NCBI RefSeq assembly: GCF_000419525.1
Contig: NZ_ATTE01000001.1
Location: 4,880,001-4,944,000 of the forward strand
Direction: 5' to 3'
Source of the DNA: Leucothrix mucor DSM 2157
GTDB lineage: Bacteria > Pseudomonadota > Gammaproteobacteria > Thiotrichales > Thiotrichaceae
DNA length: 64,000 bases
The translations under genes were made by a program, and so were the position numbers. Shown here one piece after another: positions 9,780 to 19,265 of the stretch; the first letter of the stretch is position 1, and every line of letters begins with the position of its first letter. The notes under the pieces are model-generated. The model was not told the DNA's origin and did not search any database. It was given only the letters and a program-made list of their open reading frames with translations.

Positions 9780-11453
9780 GTGATTAAAATAACAGCAAAT
9801 TCACATTGGGTGATGAGCGTATACAAATTTATGAAAAAATGTCTTTTGATCATTTTGGTGTTTCAGGTATTACTGCTACCGCGTCATTTTGCGTTCGCTC
9901 AGCCTACAGAATCCTCGCTAGAACACGTATCTCTCCAGCTTTCCTGGAAGCATCAGTTTCAATTCGCAGGCTATTACGCCGCCGTTGCTAAGGGCTTTTA
10001 TCGCGAAGTCGGTTTAGATGTGCGCTTGCTGGAAGGTGGGCAAGGCAGTCGCTGCGATGAGCAAGTACTAAGTCAGGTCGAGTATTGCAATGCCTCTGGC
10101 TCAGTGGTGAAACTACGGCTTAGTGGCCAGCCAATTGTGATGCTGGCCAGTATTATCCAGCACTCTCCAATTGTATTGATCACCCAAAAGCACAGTGATC
10201 TGAAAACCCCGCACGACTTAATTGGTAAGCGTGTCGAAGTGTTGTTGTCCGGCCAGCCAGTACCTGAAATCTATGGCATGTTGAAGAATGAAGGCATCGC
10301 GATTTCACAGCTGATGCTGTATGAGAATTCGGTTGGGATACAGGCATTACTCAACAATGAAGTGGATGCCCTGTATGGCTTTTCTACGAATGAGTTATAT
10401 CAGCTACAGCAGTCTGGCTTAGAGTTTAACGTGATTTCACCACAGAGCTATGGCGTCGATTTTTATGGCGATGTGCTGCTAACCAGTGAATCAGAGGTAC
10501 GCCGAAATCCCGAGCAGGTAAAACAGTTTAGAGCCGCATCGCTCAAGGGCTGGCGCTATGCGATGGCCCATCAGGAGGAAATCGTTGATCTCATTTTACG
10601 CGATTACCCGGCCTCAAAAACGCGTGAAGCTTTGCTGGCTGAAGCGCAAGCGATTGAAAAGCTGATGCTGCCAAACTTGATTCAAATCGGCCATACCAAC
10701 CCCAGTCGCTGGAAACACACAGCGGATACCTTAGTGAGCTTAGGGCTGGCAAAGCCGAACTACTCGCTGGATGGGTTTATCTACGAGATAGATGAGGGCA
10801 AAGGCTATCTGTGGCTGCTGCGTTTATTGGGTGCTAGTTTATTACTAGCGTCGGTGGCAGCGGGATTATTATGGCTGTTTAATCGCAGGCTGACTGCAGA
10901 AGTTGAAACCCGCATGGCGGCATTAGAGCGCCTCAGGAAAGTGAAAGATGCCGCACTTGAGAAAGCTTATACTGATGAGTTGAGCGGGATGGGAAATCGT
11001 CGTGCATTTTTCGAGCGGGGTAAGGACTTATTGGGTTTAGCCAATAGCGACCTCACGCCAGTCTCAGCCATCGTGCTTGATATCGACCACTTCAAGCGAA
11101 TCAATGATGACTATGGGCATGCCATGGGCGATGAAGCCATTCGCGTGATTGCGCGTGTGATTTTAAATATGATTCGGGCGACGGATATTCAGGGACGCAT
11201 CGGTGGTGAGGAGTTTGCCGTAATGCTGCCACAAACCGAGCTGAAAGGGGCGATGGAGTTAGCAGAGCGTATGCGGCTGGCGATTGAGCAGGTAGAGATT
11301 GAGCGATTAGGGATTAAAGTGTCAGTGACCGCCAGTATTGGTGTTAGCACTGCTTTGGACTATAAAGATGATATTAATAGTCTCGTCCAGCGCGCAGATA
11401 ATGCGTTGTACTGTGCAAAGCGCGCTGGACGAAACCAAGTGGTCAGTGCTTAA
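9780..11453 (+). CDS. THI5/NMT1-like periplasmic sensor fused to GGDEF diguanylate cyclase
   Basis: Up to 557 aa. After a signal-like hydrophobic N-terminus comes an ABC-type substrate-binding domain of the NMT1/THI5 type (LQLSWKHQFQFAGYYAAVAKGFYREVGLDV, read as two halves, about residues 53-82). A transmembrane helix lies near 338-361, then a GGDEF domain with active-site GGEEF at about 475 and an RxxD inhibitory site five residues upstream (RATD). It should make cyclic-di-GMP in response to a periplasmic ligand. Three starts are in frame: GTG 9780, ATG 9813, ATG 9831. The last gives the cleanest signal peptide (MKKCLLIILVFQVLLL). No strong ribosome binding site settles the choice. The downstream gene is convergent, 4 bp away. 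Confidence 0.87.
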   Translation: MIKITANSHWVMSVYKFMKKCLLIILVFQVLLLPRHFAFAQPTESSLEHVSLQLSWKHQFQFAGYYAAVAKGFYREVGLDVRLLEGGQGSRCDEQVLSQVEYCNASGSVVKLRLSGQPIVMLASIIQHSPIVLITQKHSDLKTPHDLIGKRVEVLLSGQPVPEIYGMLKNEGIAISQLMLYENSVGIQALLNNEVDALYGFSTNELYQLQQSGLEFNVISPQSYGVDFYGDVLLTSESEVRRNPEQVKQFRAASLKGWRYAMAHQEEIVDLILRDYPASKTREALLAEAQAIEKLMLPNLIQIGHTNPSRWKHTADTLVSLGLAKPNYSLDGFIYEIDEGKGYLWLLRLLGASLLLASVAAGLLWLFNRRLTAEVETRMAALERLRKVKDAALEKAYTDELSGMGNRRAFFERGKDLLGLANSDLTPVSAIVLDIDHFKRINDDYGHAMGDEAIRVIARVILNMIRATDIQGRIGGEEFAVMLPQTELKGAMELAERMRLAIEQVEIERLGIKVSVTASIGVSTALDYKDDINSLVQRADNALYCAKRAGRNQVVSA

Positions 11454-11457
11454 GCCA

Positions 11458-12765
11458 TCACGGTAGCGCCCGCATATTATCGGGCAGGTAAGTGGCCAGT
11501 GATGGGAACCAAATCATCACAAACACCATGAGCACCATAATCAAAAACATGGGGATGGCGGCCTTGGCGATAAACGTCATTTCATGATCGGTAATGCCTT
11601 GCATCACGAACAGGTTAAAGCCGATGGGCGGTGTGATCTGCGCCATTTCAACCACGACAACAATGAAAATACCAAACCAAATCAGATCGATACCCGCTTC
11701 ACGCACCATTGGCTCAACCACTGCCATGGTTAGTACGACCGATGAAATCCCATCCAAGAAGCAGCCGAGAATGATGTAAAACACCAACAGCGCCATCAGT
11801 AGTTCAAAGCGTGAAAGATTCCAGCTACCAATCATGTCAGCCAAGGCACGAGGTAGGCCGGTAAAGCCCATCGCCATCGACAAGAAAGCCGCTCCGGCCA
11901 GTATCAGCGCGATCATGGCTGAGGTACTGGTCGCACCCATCAGACTTTCCGAGAACGATTTCCAAGTCAGCGAGCCTTGGAATAAGGCCAGTAACAAGGA
12001 ACCAATCACACCAAATGCCGCCGCTTCAGTCGCCGTTGCCAGCCCGCTGTACATTGAGCCGATAACGACCGTAATTAACAGCAACACCGGAATCAAAAAG
12101 CGGGAGATTTTCAGCTTTTCGATAAAGCTCAGTGGTGGTTCTGGGGTCGGGTTGAAGTCCTTGCCAAAGCGCGAATACAGCGCAACATAGGCCATAAACA
12201 TACCCGCCAGTACGATACCGGGAAGGATGCCCGCCATAAACAACTTGGAGATGGATTCATTAATCGTCACGCCGTACACAATCAGCGTGAGCGAGGGAGG
12301 AATCATCAAGCCAAGTGTTGCTGCGCCGGTTAGCGTGCCCACAATCAAGTGCTCGGGATAATTACGCTTTCGCAGCTCTGGAATTGCCATTCTGCCGACG
12401 GTGGTAAGGGTTGCTGCCGAAGAGCCGGAGACTGCTGCAAACACCGTACAGCCCACGATATTGGTATGCACCAAGCCACCAGGTAAGCGCGCCAGCCATG
12501 GGGATAAGCCCTTAAACATATCCTCAGATAAGCGCGATCGAAATAGAATTTCACCCATCCAGATAAATAAAGGCAGGGCCGTTAGCGTCCATGACGATGA
12601 GGATGACCAGATGGTCGTTATCATCGCATCGCCGGCAGGGCGGGAGGTAAACATCTCCATACCCACAAAGGCTACGCCCATGAGCGCTAAGCCGACCCAA
12701 ACGCCGGTTCCCAGCAATAACAGCAAGATAAATAAAAACAAAACAATGAGTTGGATTTCTTCCAT
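11458..12765 (-). CDS. dctM: TRAP transporter large permease (DctM)
   Basis: 435 aa, typical for DctM with about 12 hydrophobic helices. Family motifs are visible: GSSAATLTTVGRMAIPELRKRNY, with the GGSGAAD-like first part and the MIPPSLTLIVYGV stretch. It works with DctQ and DctP to import an organic acid or related solute using the Na+/H+ gradient. It lies 2 bp after the dctQ stop, so it is the last gene of a dctPQM operon. The substrate is not shown by sequence. Confidence 0.93.
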   Translation of the reverse strand: MEEIQLIVLFLFILLLLLGTGVWVGLALMGVAFVGMEMFTSRPAGDAMITTIWSSSSSWTLTALPLFIWMGEILFRSRLSEDMFKGLSPWLARLPGGLVHTNIVGCTVFAAVSGSSAATLTTVGRMAIPELRKRNYPEHLIVGTLTGAATLGLMIPPSLTLIVYGVTINESISKLFMAGILPGIVLAGMFMAYVALYSRFGKDFNPTPEPPLSFIEKLKISRFLIPVLLLITVVIGSMYSGLATATEAAAFGVIGSLLLALFQGSLTWKSFSESLMGATSTSAMIALILAGAAFLSMAMGFTGLPRALADMIGSWNLSRFELLMALLVFYIILGCFLDGISSVVLTMAVVEPMVREAGIDLIWFGIFIVVVVEMAQITPPIGFNLFVMQGITDHEMTFIAKAAIPMFLIMVLMVFVMIWFPSLATYLPDNMRALP

Positions 12766-12767
12766 GC

Positions 12768-13304
12768 TTAAGCGTCCTCTTTATTTTGTTTGATGATTTC
12801 ACTGGTAATGCGATGATCGCCAGCAAAAATCACGTGTAGGAAGTGGTCGGTGAGGGCAATGGCAAAAATGGTTACACCAATCACCATCGACATCTGTGGA
12901 ATCCATAATGGCGTGGCGTCTTGCCCTTGGCTCACGTCATTAAATTTCCACGACCAATACGTTGTTTTGATGGCGTAGTAACAAAAATACCAAGCCAGTG
13001 CAGAGCCTACGCCGAAGCACCAGATATTAAGGTAGCGACGGACTCTCGTACCCACGCTATTCAATAAAATACTGACCCGAATGTGCGAGCCACGATTCAA
13101 AGCATAGGAGAAAGCAAAAAACGAAGCCGCTGCCATGCAATAACCGGCGTAATCCGGCGCACCGGAGAACACTTCGCCAGTCCAGCGAGCGAACATTTGA
13201 ATAACAATTAAGACTAAAATGGCGACTAAAAACATAGAGGCGATGACGCCACTCAACCAATACAAGCGATCCAGTGCAGTGCGCACGGTGCTGAAACTAG
13301 ACAT
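12768..13304 (-). CDS. dctQ: TRAP transporter small permease (DctQ)
   Basis: 178 aa with four predicted membrane helices, the size and topology of DctQ. The family-typical region is FARWTGEVFSGAPDYAGYCMAAASFFAFSYAL (read in two parts). It binds DctM in the inner membrane. It lies 90 bp after dctP, with a hairpin in between, and is nearly contiguous with dctM. Confidence 0.9.
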   Translation of the reverse strand: MSSFSTVRTALDRLYWLSGVIASMFLVAILVLIVIQMFARWTGEVFSGAPDYAGYCMAAASFFAFSYALNRGSHIRVSILLNSVGTRVRRYLNIWCFGVGSALAWYFCYYAIKTTYWSWKFNDVSQGQDATPLWIPQMSMVIGVTIFAIALTDHFLHVIFAGDHRITSEIIKQNKEDA

Positions 13305-13317
13305 AGATATTCCCGTA

Positions 13318-13345
13318 AACAGGGAAGGCGCCGCAACTCCCTGTT
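13318..13345 (-). promoter_or_regulatory. Intercistronic hairpin between dctP and dctQ
   Basis: AACAGGGA (13318-13325) pairs perfectly with TCCCTGTT (13338-13345). There is no T-tract. In TRAP and ABC operons such hairpins often stabilise the binding-protein message and lower permease expression. That role is inferred from position. Confidence 0.55.
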
Positions 13346-13394
13346 AGGAATTAGCGACGCCTTCATTGGTCAGATGAAACTTTCCGGTCAGGGA

Positions 13395-14372
13395 TTACTT
13401 CGCAGTGTTAAAGGCGTCCACAATGGCTTGCCCTTCGGCGCCTGTTTCTTTTAGCCAATCTGCAGTCATTGTTCCACCGATCGTTTGTAGCTCGCCAACC
13501 AGCTTTTCACCGGCAGGGGCAACCGTCATGCCTCCAGCAGCCAGGCCTTTTACGGTGAAGTCTGTGTACTGAACTGCCCGCCAGTTACCGGCGTACTCTG
13601 CCAACTCGGCGCAGGCTTTAACGACGTTTTTGTTCGCATCGCTAGTGTCTTTCCAAGTGTCTTTGTTAACGAACACATAGTTGCGTGGCAACCAGGCATT
13701 AACCTCGTAGAAGTGCGTCAGGCTCTCCCACACTTTGCGGTCATAACCGGTAGAACCTGATGACACCATCGACTCAGCAACGCCAGTAGCAAAGGCTTGA
13801 GAAATTTCAGCCGCTTCAATCGTCACAGGCAACATGCCAGTCAACTCAGCCAAGCGCGCTGTGGTGTTGTTGTATGAACGGAATTTGGTGCCTTTCATGT
13901 CTTCAACAGAATTCACTTCTTTCTTGAAGTACAAACCTTGTGGAGGCCATGGCACAGAGTAAAGCAGTACCAGATTTTGCTCATCTAGCAGTTTACTGAT
14001 CGGCGCTTTAGCGGCTTCCCATAGCTTGGCAGAGGCTTCAAAAGAGGTTGCCAAAAAGGGTACAGAGTCAAAACCAAACAGTGCATTCTCATTCTGATGG
14101 CTAGACAGTAGGCGCTCACCGATTGGCGCTTGGCCAGTCTGAACAGCACGCTTGATATCGCCACCTTTAAACAGTGATCCAGAGGGATGAGTAGTGATGG
14201 CAATATCACCGCCAGTACCGGTCGTTACGCAGCGAGCGAACTCTTCACCAGTGGCTGAGTGGTAGTTGCTACCAGAGTAAGCCATGGGCATATCCCACTT
14301 TTCGGCGGCTTGTAAAGTGCCGGCACTGAAACATAATGCAGCGATCGTGGAAGCGAGTGCGATTTTTTTCAT
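13395..14372 (-). CDS. dctP: TRAP transporter substrate-binding protein (DctP)
   Basis: 325 aa from the ATG at 14372, which has GGAGAG upstream and starts a clean signal peptide (MKKIALASTIAALCFSAGTLQA). An in-frame ATG 120 bp upstream is not used in this call because the extra 40 residues do not look like a leader. The mature protein is a periplasmic DctP fold: GTKFRSYNNTTARLAELTGMLP and later AFATGVAESMVSSGSTGYD are the ligand-arm regions. First gene of dctPQM and divergent from a GlxA/AraC regulator, which probably controls it. The ligand is unknown. Confidence 0.92.
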   Translation of the reverse strand: MKKIALASTIAALCFSAGTLQAAEKWDMPMAYSGSNYHSATGEEFARCVTTGTGGDIAITTHPSGSLFKGGDIKRAVQTGQAPIGERLLSSHQNENALFGFDSVPFLATSFEASAKLWEAAKAPISKLLDEQNLVLLYSVPWPPQGLYFKKEVNSVEDMKGTKFRSYNNTTARLAELTGMLPVTIEAAEISQAFATGVAESMVSSGSTGYDRKVWESLTHFYEVNAWLPRNYVFVNKDTWKDTSDANKNVVKACAELAEYAGNWRAVQYTDFTVKGLAAGGMTVAPAGEKLVGELQTIGGTMTADWLKETGAEGQAIVDAFNTAK

Positions 14373-14527
14373 AGTATCTCTCCAGAGTTGAGGTGAAGCA
14401 GAACGGGGATTGAACATACCTAAATGACTATACCTTAATAAAGATTCATTTATCCAGAGTTTAGAAATCGATTGCGACGTTGCCCTGTACATAGGGAACC
14501 CATACAGCGCAGGCTTTTTTAGTTAGA

Positions 14528-15616
14528 ATGCAGATTCAAGCCATTACCAGCAGTCCGCCCATGCCCAAAACCAATACACCACGCCAGCCAGACAGCCCAG
14601 TGCGCGCCCGAAATCATGGCTATATCACTCAGCCAGCGGACAGCGCAGTGCAAGATACTCAGGTCTGGCGCGTGGGTTTTGTGCTGCTGGAGCATTTCTC
14701 GATGATGGCGTTTACTGGTGCGGTCGATGCGCTGGTAACGGCTAATTTGCTGAGCCAGGCAGAGCGTTTCCAATTCGATTTTTATGGCTATCGTGGTGAA
14801 GAGGTTAAGAGTGATCTGAATATCGATGTGTTGGTATCGGGCGAATTTGAGTCGATTGATCCGGCCCGGTTGGATGTGTTGTTAGTCTGCGGGGGCTTAC
14901 GCACCAATTTACAAGTGAATCCAAAATTACAGCAAGTATTACAGCAAGCGGCAAGGCTTAAGCGGCGGGTCGGTGGTATCTGGAATGGTAGCTATATTTT
15001 GGCGCAAGCAGGGATTATGCAAGGCTATGAATGCACCATTCACCCTGAAAACCATGCACTAATGAATGAAGTATTCCCGCGCGTTAAGGTCAGTAAAAAG
15101 CCGTATGTCATTGACCGTGATCGCCTAAGTAGTGCGGGTGCCACGAGTACCTTGGGGCTAATGCTGACGCTCATTGGGCAATTATCCGGCGAGGACCTTA
15201 TGCGCGGCGTAGAAGGTATTTTGAATGTGGATAGCGTATTGGGGGAGGCGGCTGATGGCAGTTTAACCATGTTGCCAACCGACCCAACTCTACCGCAGCC
15301 CTTGCGCGATACGCTGCTGTTGATGGAAACCCATATTGATGAGCCCTTATCGGCTGTGGAGTTGGCGGAATCTGTGGATTTATCCCGCCGCCAAGTCGAG
15401 CGTCTATTCCAGCAATATCTTGATACCTCACCTGCGAAATACTATTTGGAGTTGCGGCTGAACCGTGCGCACCAGCTTTTGCGGCAGAGCAATGCATCGG
15501 TGGTGAATATCGCGGTGGCTTGTGGCTTTAGTAGTAGCGCGCACTTTAGTCATTGCTTTAAAGGTCACTTTGGGATGAGCCCGAGTATGGTTCGTAAACA
15601 ACGTCACAATTCTTAG
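14528..15616 (+). CDS. GlxA/FtrA-type AraC family regulator with DJ-1/GATase1-like sensor domain
   Basis: 362 aa. The N-terminal domain is DJ-1/PfpI-like (VGFVLLEHFSMMAFTGAVDAL; VLLVCGGLRTN; RVGGIWNGSYILAQAG), the fold used by GbdR, ArgR and CdhR for amine or amino-acid sensing. The C-terminal ~100 residues contain two AraC helix-turn-helices (LAESVDLSRRQVERLFQQYL; VVNIAVACGFSSSAHFSHCFK). It is divergent from dctPQM across 155 bp and is therefore its likely regulator. The classical catalytic Cys position reads Trp-Asn-Gly, consistent with a sensor without enzyme activity. Confidence 0.88.
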   Translation: MQIQAITSSPPMPKTNTPRQPDSPVRARNHGYITQPADSAVQDTQVWRVGFVLLEHFSMMAFTGAVDALVTANLLSQAERFQFDFYGYRGEEVKSDLNIDVLVSGEFESIDPARLDVLLVCGGLRTNLQVNPKLQQVLQQAARLKRRVGGIWNGSYILAQAGIMQGYECTIHPENHALMNEVFPRVKVSKKPYVIDRDRLSSAGATSTLGLMLTLIGQLSGEDLMRGVEGILNVDSVLGEAADGSLTMLPTDPTLPQPLRDTLLLMETHIDEPLSAVELAESVDLSRRQVERLFQQYLDTSPAKYYLELRLNRAHQLLRQSNASVVNIAVACGFSSSAHFSHCFKGHFGMSPSMVRKQRHNS

Positions 15617-15690
15617 TCAAAATGTCTTAGTTGCGCCGCAACATAAATGCGCATAAAATCACTTGTTCTGAACAAATAAATGGATAAGTT

Positions 15691-16266
15691 ATGCCGCTTT
15701 CAAGTCCTGCTCCTCGCAAGCAAATGCACACTCGTGTTGTGACGTGTAAAGGCTATTTACGCGAAGATGACCTTTGGGATATCGAAGGCCATATGACCGA
15801 CGTTAAGCCGTATCGCTTTGAAAATATCGACCGTGGCGGGTATATCGAAGCGGAAGAGCCACTACATGGCATGTGGGTTCGCCTGACGATTGATGACCAA
15901 ATGATTGTGCGTGCCGCTGAAGCATCAATTGATTTCTCGCCGTACAGTAACTGCCCGAAAATTGAGCCGGATTATGGCAAGCTGGTTGGTTTGTCAGTGG
16001 GTTTGGGGTGGAATAAGGCGGTTCGAACCTTGTTCCGTGGTACGGCTGGTTGCACGCATTTAACCGAACTGCTTGGGCCAATGGCGACCACGGCGTTTCA
16101 GACGGTTTTCTCCGGTCGTAATGAAGGGCGCAAGGTTGAGGGCAAAGCGGAGATGGGCATTCAGCCGAACGAGCGTCCGGTGTTATTGAATAGTTGTCAT
16201 AGCTATGCGCCGACTAGTCCGGTAATTTTACGGCATTGGCCAGACTTTTATGAAGGCGAGAAGTGA
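15691..16266 (+). CDS. DUF2889 domain protein
   Basis: 191 aa covering the whole DUF2889 domain. It has the family signature HTRVVTCKGYLREDDLWDIEG near the N-terminus and a conserved GCTHLTELLGPMATTAFQT motif around residues 120-138. Function unknown. In other proteobacteria members often lie near aromatic-acid or CoA metabolism genes. Here it follows the regulator by 74 bp on the same strand and faces the Hsp70-like gene. Confidence 0.85.
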   Translation: MPLSSPAPRKQMHTRVVTCKGYLREDDLWDIEGHMTDVKPYRFENIDRGGYIEAEEPLHGMWVRLTIDDQMIVRAAEASIDFSPYSNCPKIEPDYGKLVGLSVGLGWNKAVRTLFRGTAGCTHLTELLGPMATTAFQTVFSGRNEGRKVEGKAEMGIQPNERPVLLNSCHSYAPTSPVILRHWPDFYEGEK

Positions 16267-16271
16267 GTCTC

Positions 16272-16330
16272 TGGCTTGCTCTGAACTTACGAATAAGCCA
16301 GCTGGCGCGCAGTTTTTAAGAAGCAAGCCA
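16272..16330. terminator. Possible stem-loop between convergent genes
   Basis: TGGCTTGCT (16272-16280) and AGCAAGCCA (16322-16330) are complementary over 9 bp with a 41-base loop. A weak candidate because of the long loop. Confidence 0.3.
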
Positions 16331-16396
16331 AGTGCTCATTACTTGGTTTAGTTTTGCGTGACTGCCTTGATTTAGGGGGTAAGATTGGTTTGCGGT

Positions 16397-17776
16397 TTAA
16401 GCAAATATCCGCTTAGACCACACCGTTAAGCCCGCCGCAACACTTCCGAAGTGGTCTCCATCGACCACTTCGATATTGCCCAGCTTCTGCTCAATCGCCT
16501 GACGAATTGCGGGCGATTTCGCCGAGCCACCGGTCACATAAATCAAATCTGGCTGACAGCCAGCTTGGGCAATCGCTTCTTCCATTAGCACAACCATGCG
16601 CGACAAGGGGTGAGCAATGGCTTCGGCAAACTGTTCCCGAGAAATGGTGCAGCCTAAGCCCGCTTCGATATACTCCAGCGAAACCGCATTACTTTCAGCG
16701 TCGGATAAGGCAATTTTGCATTGCTCGGCACTGCGCACCAGTTGCTGATTTTGGCCATTTTTACGCATTTTAATAAAGCGTTTTAGTAATTCAGGCTCTT
16801 TTGTTTCGCGCACCAGCTGTTGAAGTTGTAGTTTGACTGGCAGGCTGTTGAATTTAGCTTGTGCGCCTACATCATTGGTTTTTACCGCATCCAGAAAAAT
16901 CTGCCGAGGCATGGAGAGGCCATTTCTGAGCGTCGATTTCATTCCAAATAGTGGCATGAAGTGCTTGCCAGCCAACTGGATATCCAAATCATTTCCGCCG
17001 ACTCGCTCACCGCTGTGCGCTAGAAAATCCTGATCCCGATGTTCGTTATGGCGATAATCCGGCCCCATGCGCACCATCGCGCAATCCGTGGTTCCTCCGC
17101 CGACATCGACGACTAGCACTGTTTTGTTCTCATGCAGGCGCTCTTCAAAATCCATACCTGCGGCAATGGGCTCAAACAGAAATTCGATGTGTTTAAAGCC
17201 AGCACGTTGAGCGGATGTGGTTAGAATATCGATGGCTTGTTTATTACTTTTGCTTGCATCTGAGCCTTGGAAGTTGACCGGACGCCCGATCACGGTATGC
17301 GTAATCGCATCACCTAAAGACAGCTCAGCCTGCTGCTTTATCCGCTGCATCATAGCCGTGACAATATCTTCAAAAAACTGGATAAACTCGGGGCGAAAAC
17401 CACTGCCGCCTAAAAATGATTTTGGTGATTTTACGAAGTAGCCTTCTTCCGGCAGTGCTAAGTATTGCTCAAAGGCATCTGTACCAAAAAATAGGGTTTG
17501 CTCGCTGGCTTTAATGTCCTCGTCGTAGCGCACTCGTTTGGCTTGTGCCAGTGCGGAGGAGCGGGCGATAGCATACTGATCCTGCAAGCTTTTATCAGGA
17601 ATATGCGCACCAACTGACTCGGGAATGAGTTCACGCTCCAGCGCATATAAGGTGGATGGCATAAAGGCTTTGCCATGATCCAAAGGGAGGAGTTTTATGG
17701 CATCGGAACCATCTGCAGCAGGGGTGACTGCACCGATGGCACAGTTGGACGTGCCGTAATCAAAACCTGAGATCAT
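16397..17776 (-). CDS. yegD: YegD-like Hsp70 family protein
   Basis: 459 aa, matching E. coli YegD (450 aa) and far shorter than DnaK because the substrate-binding domain is missing. ATPase motifs are intact: phosphate-1 GFDYGTSNCAIG at the N-terminus, phosphate-2 VLVVDVGGGTTDCAMV near residue 220, adenosine loop IYVTGGSAKSPAIRQAI near 425. YegD-type proteins are putative chaperones of unknown client. The gene is alone and its leader holds a hairpin that pairs with the ribosome binding site (separate entry). Confidence 0.9.
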   Translation of the reverse strand: MISGFDYGTSNCAIGAVTPAADGSDAIKLLPLDHGKAFMPSTLYALERELIPESVGAHIPDKSLQDQYAIARSSALAQAKRVRYDEDIKASEQTLFFGTDAFEQYLALPEEGYFVKSPKSFLGGSGFRPEFIQFFEDIVTAMMQRIKQQAELSLGDAITHTVIGRPVNFQGSDASKSNKQAIDILTTSAQRAGFKHIEFLFEPIAAGMDFEERLHENKTVLVVDVGGGTTDCAMVRMGPDYRHNEHRDQDFLAHSGERVGGNDLDIQLAGKHFMPLFGMKSTLRNGLSMPRQIFLDAVKTNDVGAQAKFNSLPVKLQLQQLVRETKEPELLKRFIKMRKNGQNQQLVRSAEQCKIALSDAESNAVSLEYIEAGLGCTISREQFAEAIAHPLSRMVVLMEEAIAQAGCQPDLIYVTGGSAKSPAIRQAIEQKLGNIEVVDGDHFGSVAAGLTVWSKRIFA

Positions 17777-17779
17777 GAG

Positions 17780-17821
17780 GTTACCTTTACGCGGCTTATT
17801 GAAATTTTTTAAGCCGGTAAC
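17780..17821 (-). promoter_or_regulatory. Leader hairpin masking the yegD ribosome binding site
   Basis: On the mRNA, GUUACC (17821-17816) pairs with GGUAAC (17785-17780), and UAAGCC/GGCUUA forms the continuing stem (17815-17810 with 17798-17793). The GG of the ribosome binding site AAAGG and the following UAAC are inside the outer helix, 3 bases from the AUG. This geometry is that of an RNA thermometer or other translation switch. It has not been folded by computation. Confidence 0.5.
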
Positions 17822-17968
17822 GGTAGCATACTGAGCCCCTCTGATCTAGTTTCGCGGACCATTGGCGGGGCTTTGAATTCCTGATTAGTTAAGCGGGGAT
17901 ATGCTCTAGCTTAGGAGGCGAGTTGTAAACGAGTGACAGACTAAGGCGGCGACTAGTTGAGAAAATGG

Positions 17969-19096
17969 CTAGCTAAGTGCGTCGGACTCTTTAAGTGTTT
18001 CAATCTCAGCCTCGCTATAACCTAAACGCGATAATAGCTCAGTAGCATTGGCTCCAGCGGCTAGCGGTGCAGTGGGTGTCGCTGCTGGCGTACGGTCAAA
18101 ACGTGGCGCAGGAGCGGCTTGCATAATGCCATCAACGCGCAGGAAATTTTCCCTTGCTGCATTGTGGCTATGCGACTCAACCTCGTCAAAGCCCAGCACT
18201 GGCGAGACACAGGCATCGCTCTTATCAAATATCGCCATCCACTGATCACGAGTCTTGGTTTTAAACAACGCTTGATATTGCTCACGTTTTTGTGGCCATT
18301 GTTGGTAGGCATATTGCGTGGCTAGTTCGTCCTCTGGCAAGCCTGCTTTCTTTAATAAACCGGCAAAGAAATGAGGCTCCAGCGGCCCAACGGATAAGTG
18401 TTTACCGTCGGCTGTTTCATAGCAGCGATAAAATGGCGCGCCACCATCCAGTAAATTGCTTTCGCGTTCGGGGCTCCATTGTTGGCGCGCTAATAACATG
18501 TGAATCAGCCCCATCATTGCCGGTACGCCATCGACCATTGCCGCATCGATGACCTGACCTTTGCCGGAATGACTACGCTCATACAACGCAGACAACACGC
18601 CCAGCAGTAAAAACATGGTGCCACCGCCATAATCCGCGACCAGATTCAGCGGTGGAATAGGGGCTTCCCCTTGTGAGCCGATGGCACTTAGCGCACCGGT
18701 TAAGGCCAGATAATTAAGGTCGTGCCCCGCGCTTTGAGCCAGCGGCCCCGTTTGGCCCCAACCTGTCATGCGGCCATAAATTAGTTCGGGATTTTGCTGG
18801 TGGCAAGCCTCAGGCCCAAGCCCTAATTTCTCCATCACACCGGGACGAAACCCCTCAATCAAGATATCGGCTTCGGTGATTAACTGTTGAGCGATTTTCA
18901 GGCCGCTCTCGGTTTTTAAGTTCAACGCAATGGACTGCTTATTACGGCGATTAATATCGGTCGGGTCAGCCTCGCCACTTTGGCGGTCAATTAGAATTAC
19001 TTCTGCACCCAAGTCGGCCAGTAGTTGTCCAGCTAACGGGCAAGGGCCAAGCCCCGCCATTTCGATGACTTTCAAATGTGCTAAAGGGCCACTCAT
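17969..19096 (-). CDS. CaiB/BaiF family CoA-transferase (alpha-methylacyl-CoA racemase-like)
   Basis: 375 aa, the size of class III CoA-transferases/racemases. The N-terminal LKVIEMAGLGPCPLAGQLLADLGAEVILID and the NRRNKQSIALNLKTESG block are characteristic of racemase (AMACR/Mcr)-like members. GRMTGWGQTGPLAQSAGHDLNY holds the conserved Asp (about residue 126-127). It probably interconverts or activates branched acyl-CoA esters. Transferase versus racemase cannot be decided by eye, though the length and GWGQTGP favour racemase. Divergent from pepQ across 169 bp. Confidence 0.85.
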   Translation of the reverse strand: MSGPLAHLKVIEMAGLGPCPLAGQLLADLGAEVILIDRQSGEADPTDINRRNKQSIALNLKTESGLKIAQQLITEADILIEGFRPGVMEKLGLGPEACHQQNPELIYGRMTGWGQTGPLAQSAGHDLNYLALTGALSAIGSQGEAPIPPLNLVADYGGGTMFLLLGVLSALYERSHSGKGQVIDAAMVDGVPAMMGLIHMLLARQQWSPERESNLLDGGAPFYRCYETADGKHLSVGPLEPHFFAGLLKKAGLPEDELATQYAYQQWPQKREQYQALFKTKTRDQWMAIFDKSDACVSPVLGFDEVESHSHNAARENFLRVDGIMQAAPAPRFDRTPAATPTAPLAAGANATELLSRLGYSEAEIETLKESDALS

Positions 19097-19265
19097 ATCT
19101 GATTTTCTCCTCGCTAAGCCGTTGCCAGCATTGATTTTCCTGCATTATTGGCACTGACTTTAGGGCAGTAACGCGCTTGGCGCAATGCCGCAAAAAAACG
19201 GTTAACCTGCCGCCTAGGTCTGGGCTAGTATAGATAGCAAATAACTCCCCAAAGGATTTAGTCCG

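Noticed and set aside
16016-16030. tRNA T-loop-like ggttcgaacc
   Set aside because: It lies in the DUF2889 coding frame and no acceptor stem or anticodon arm surrounds it.
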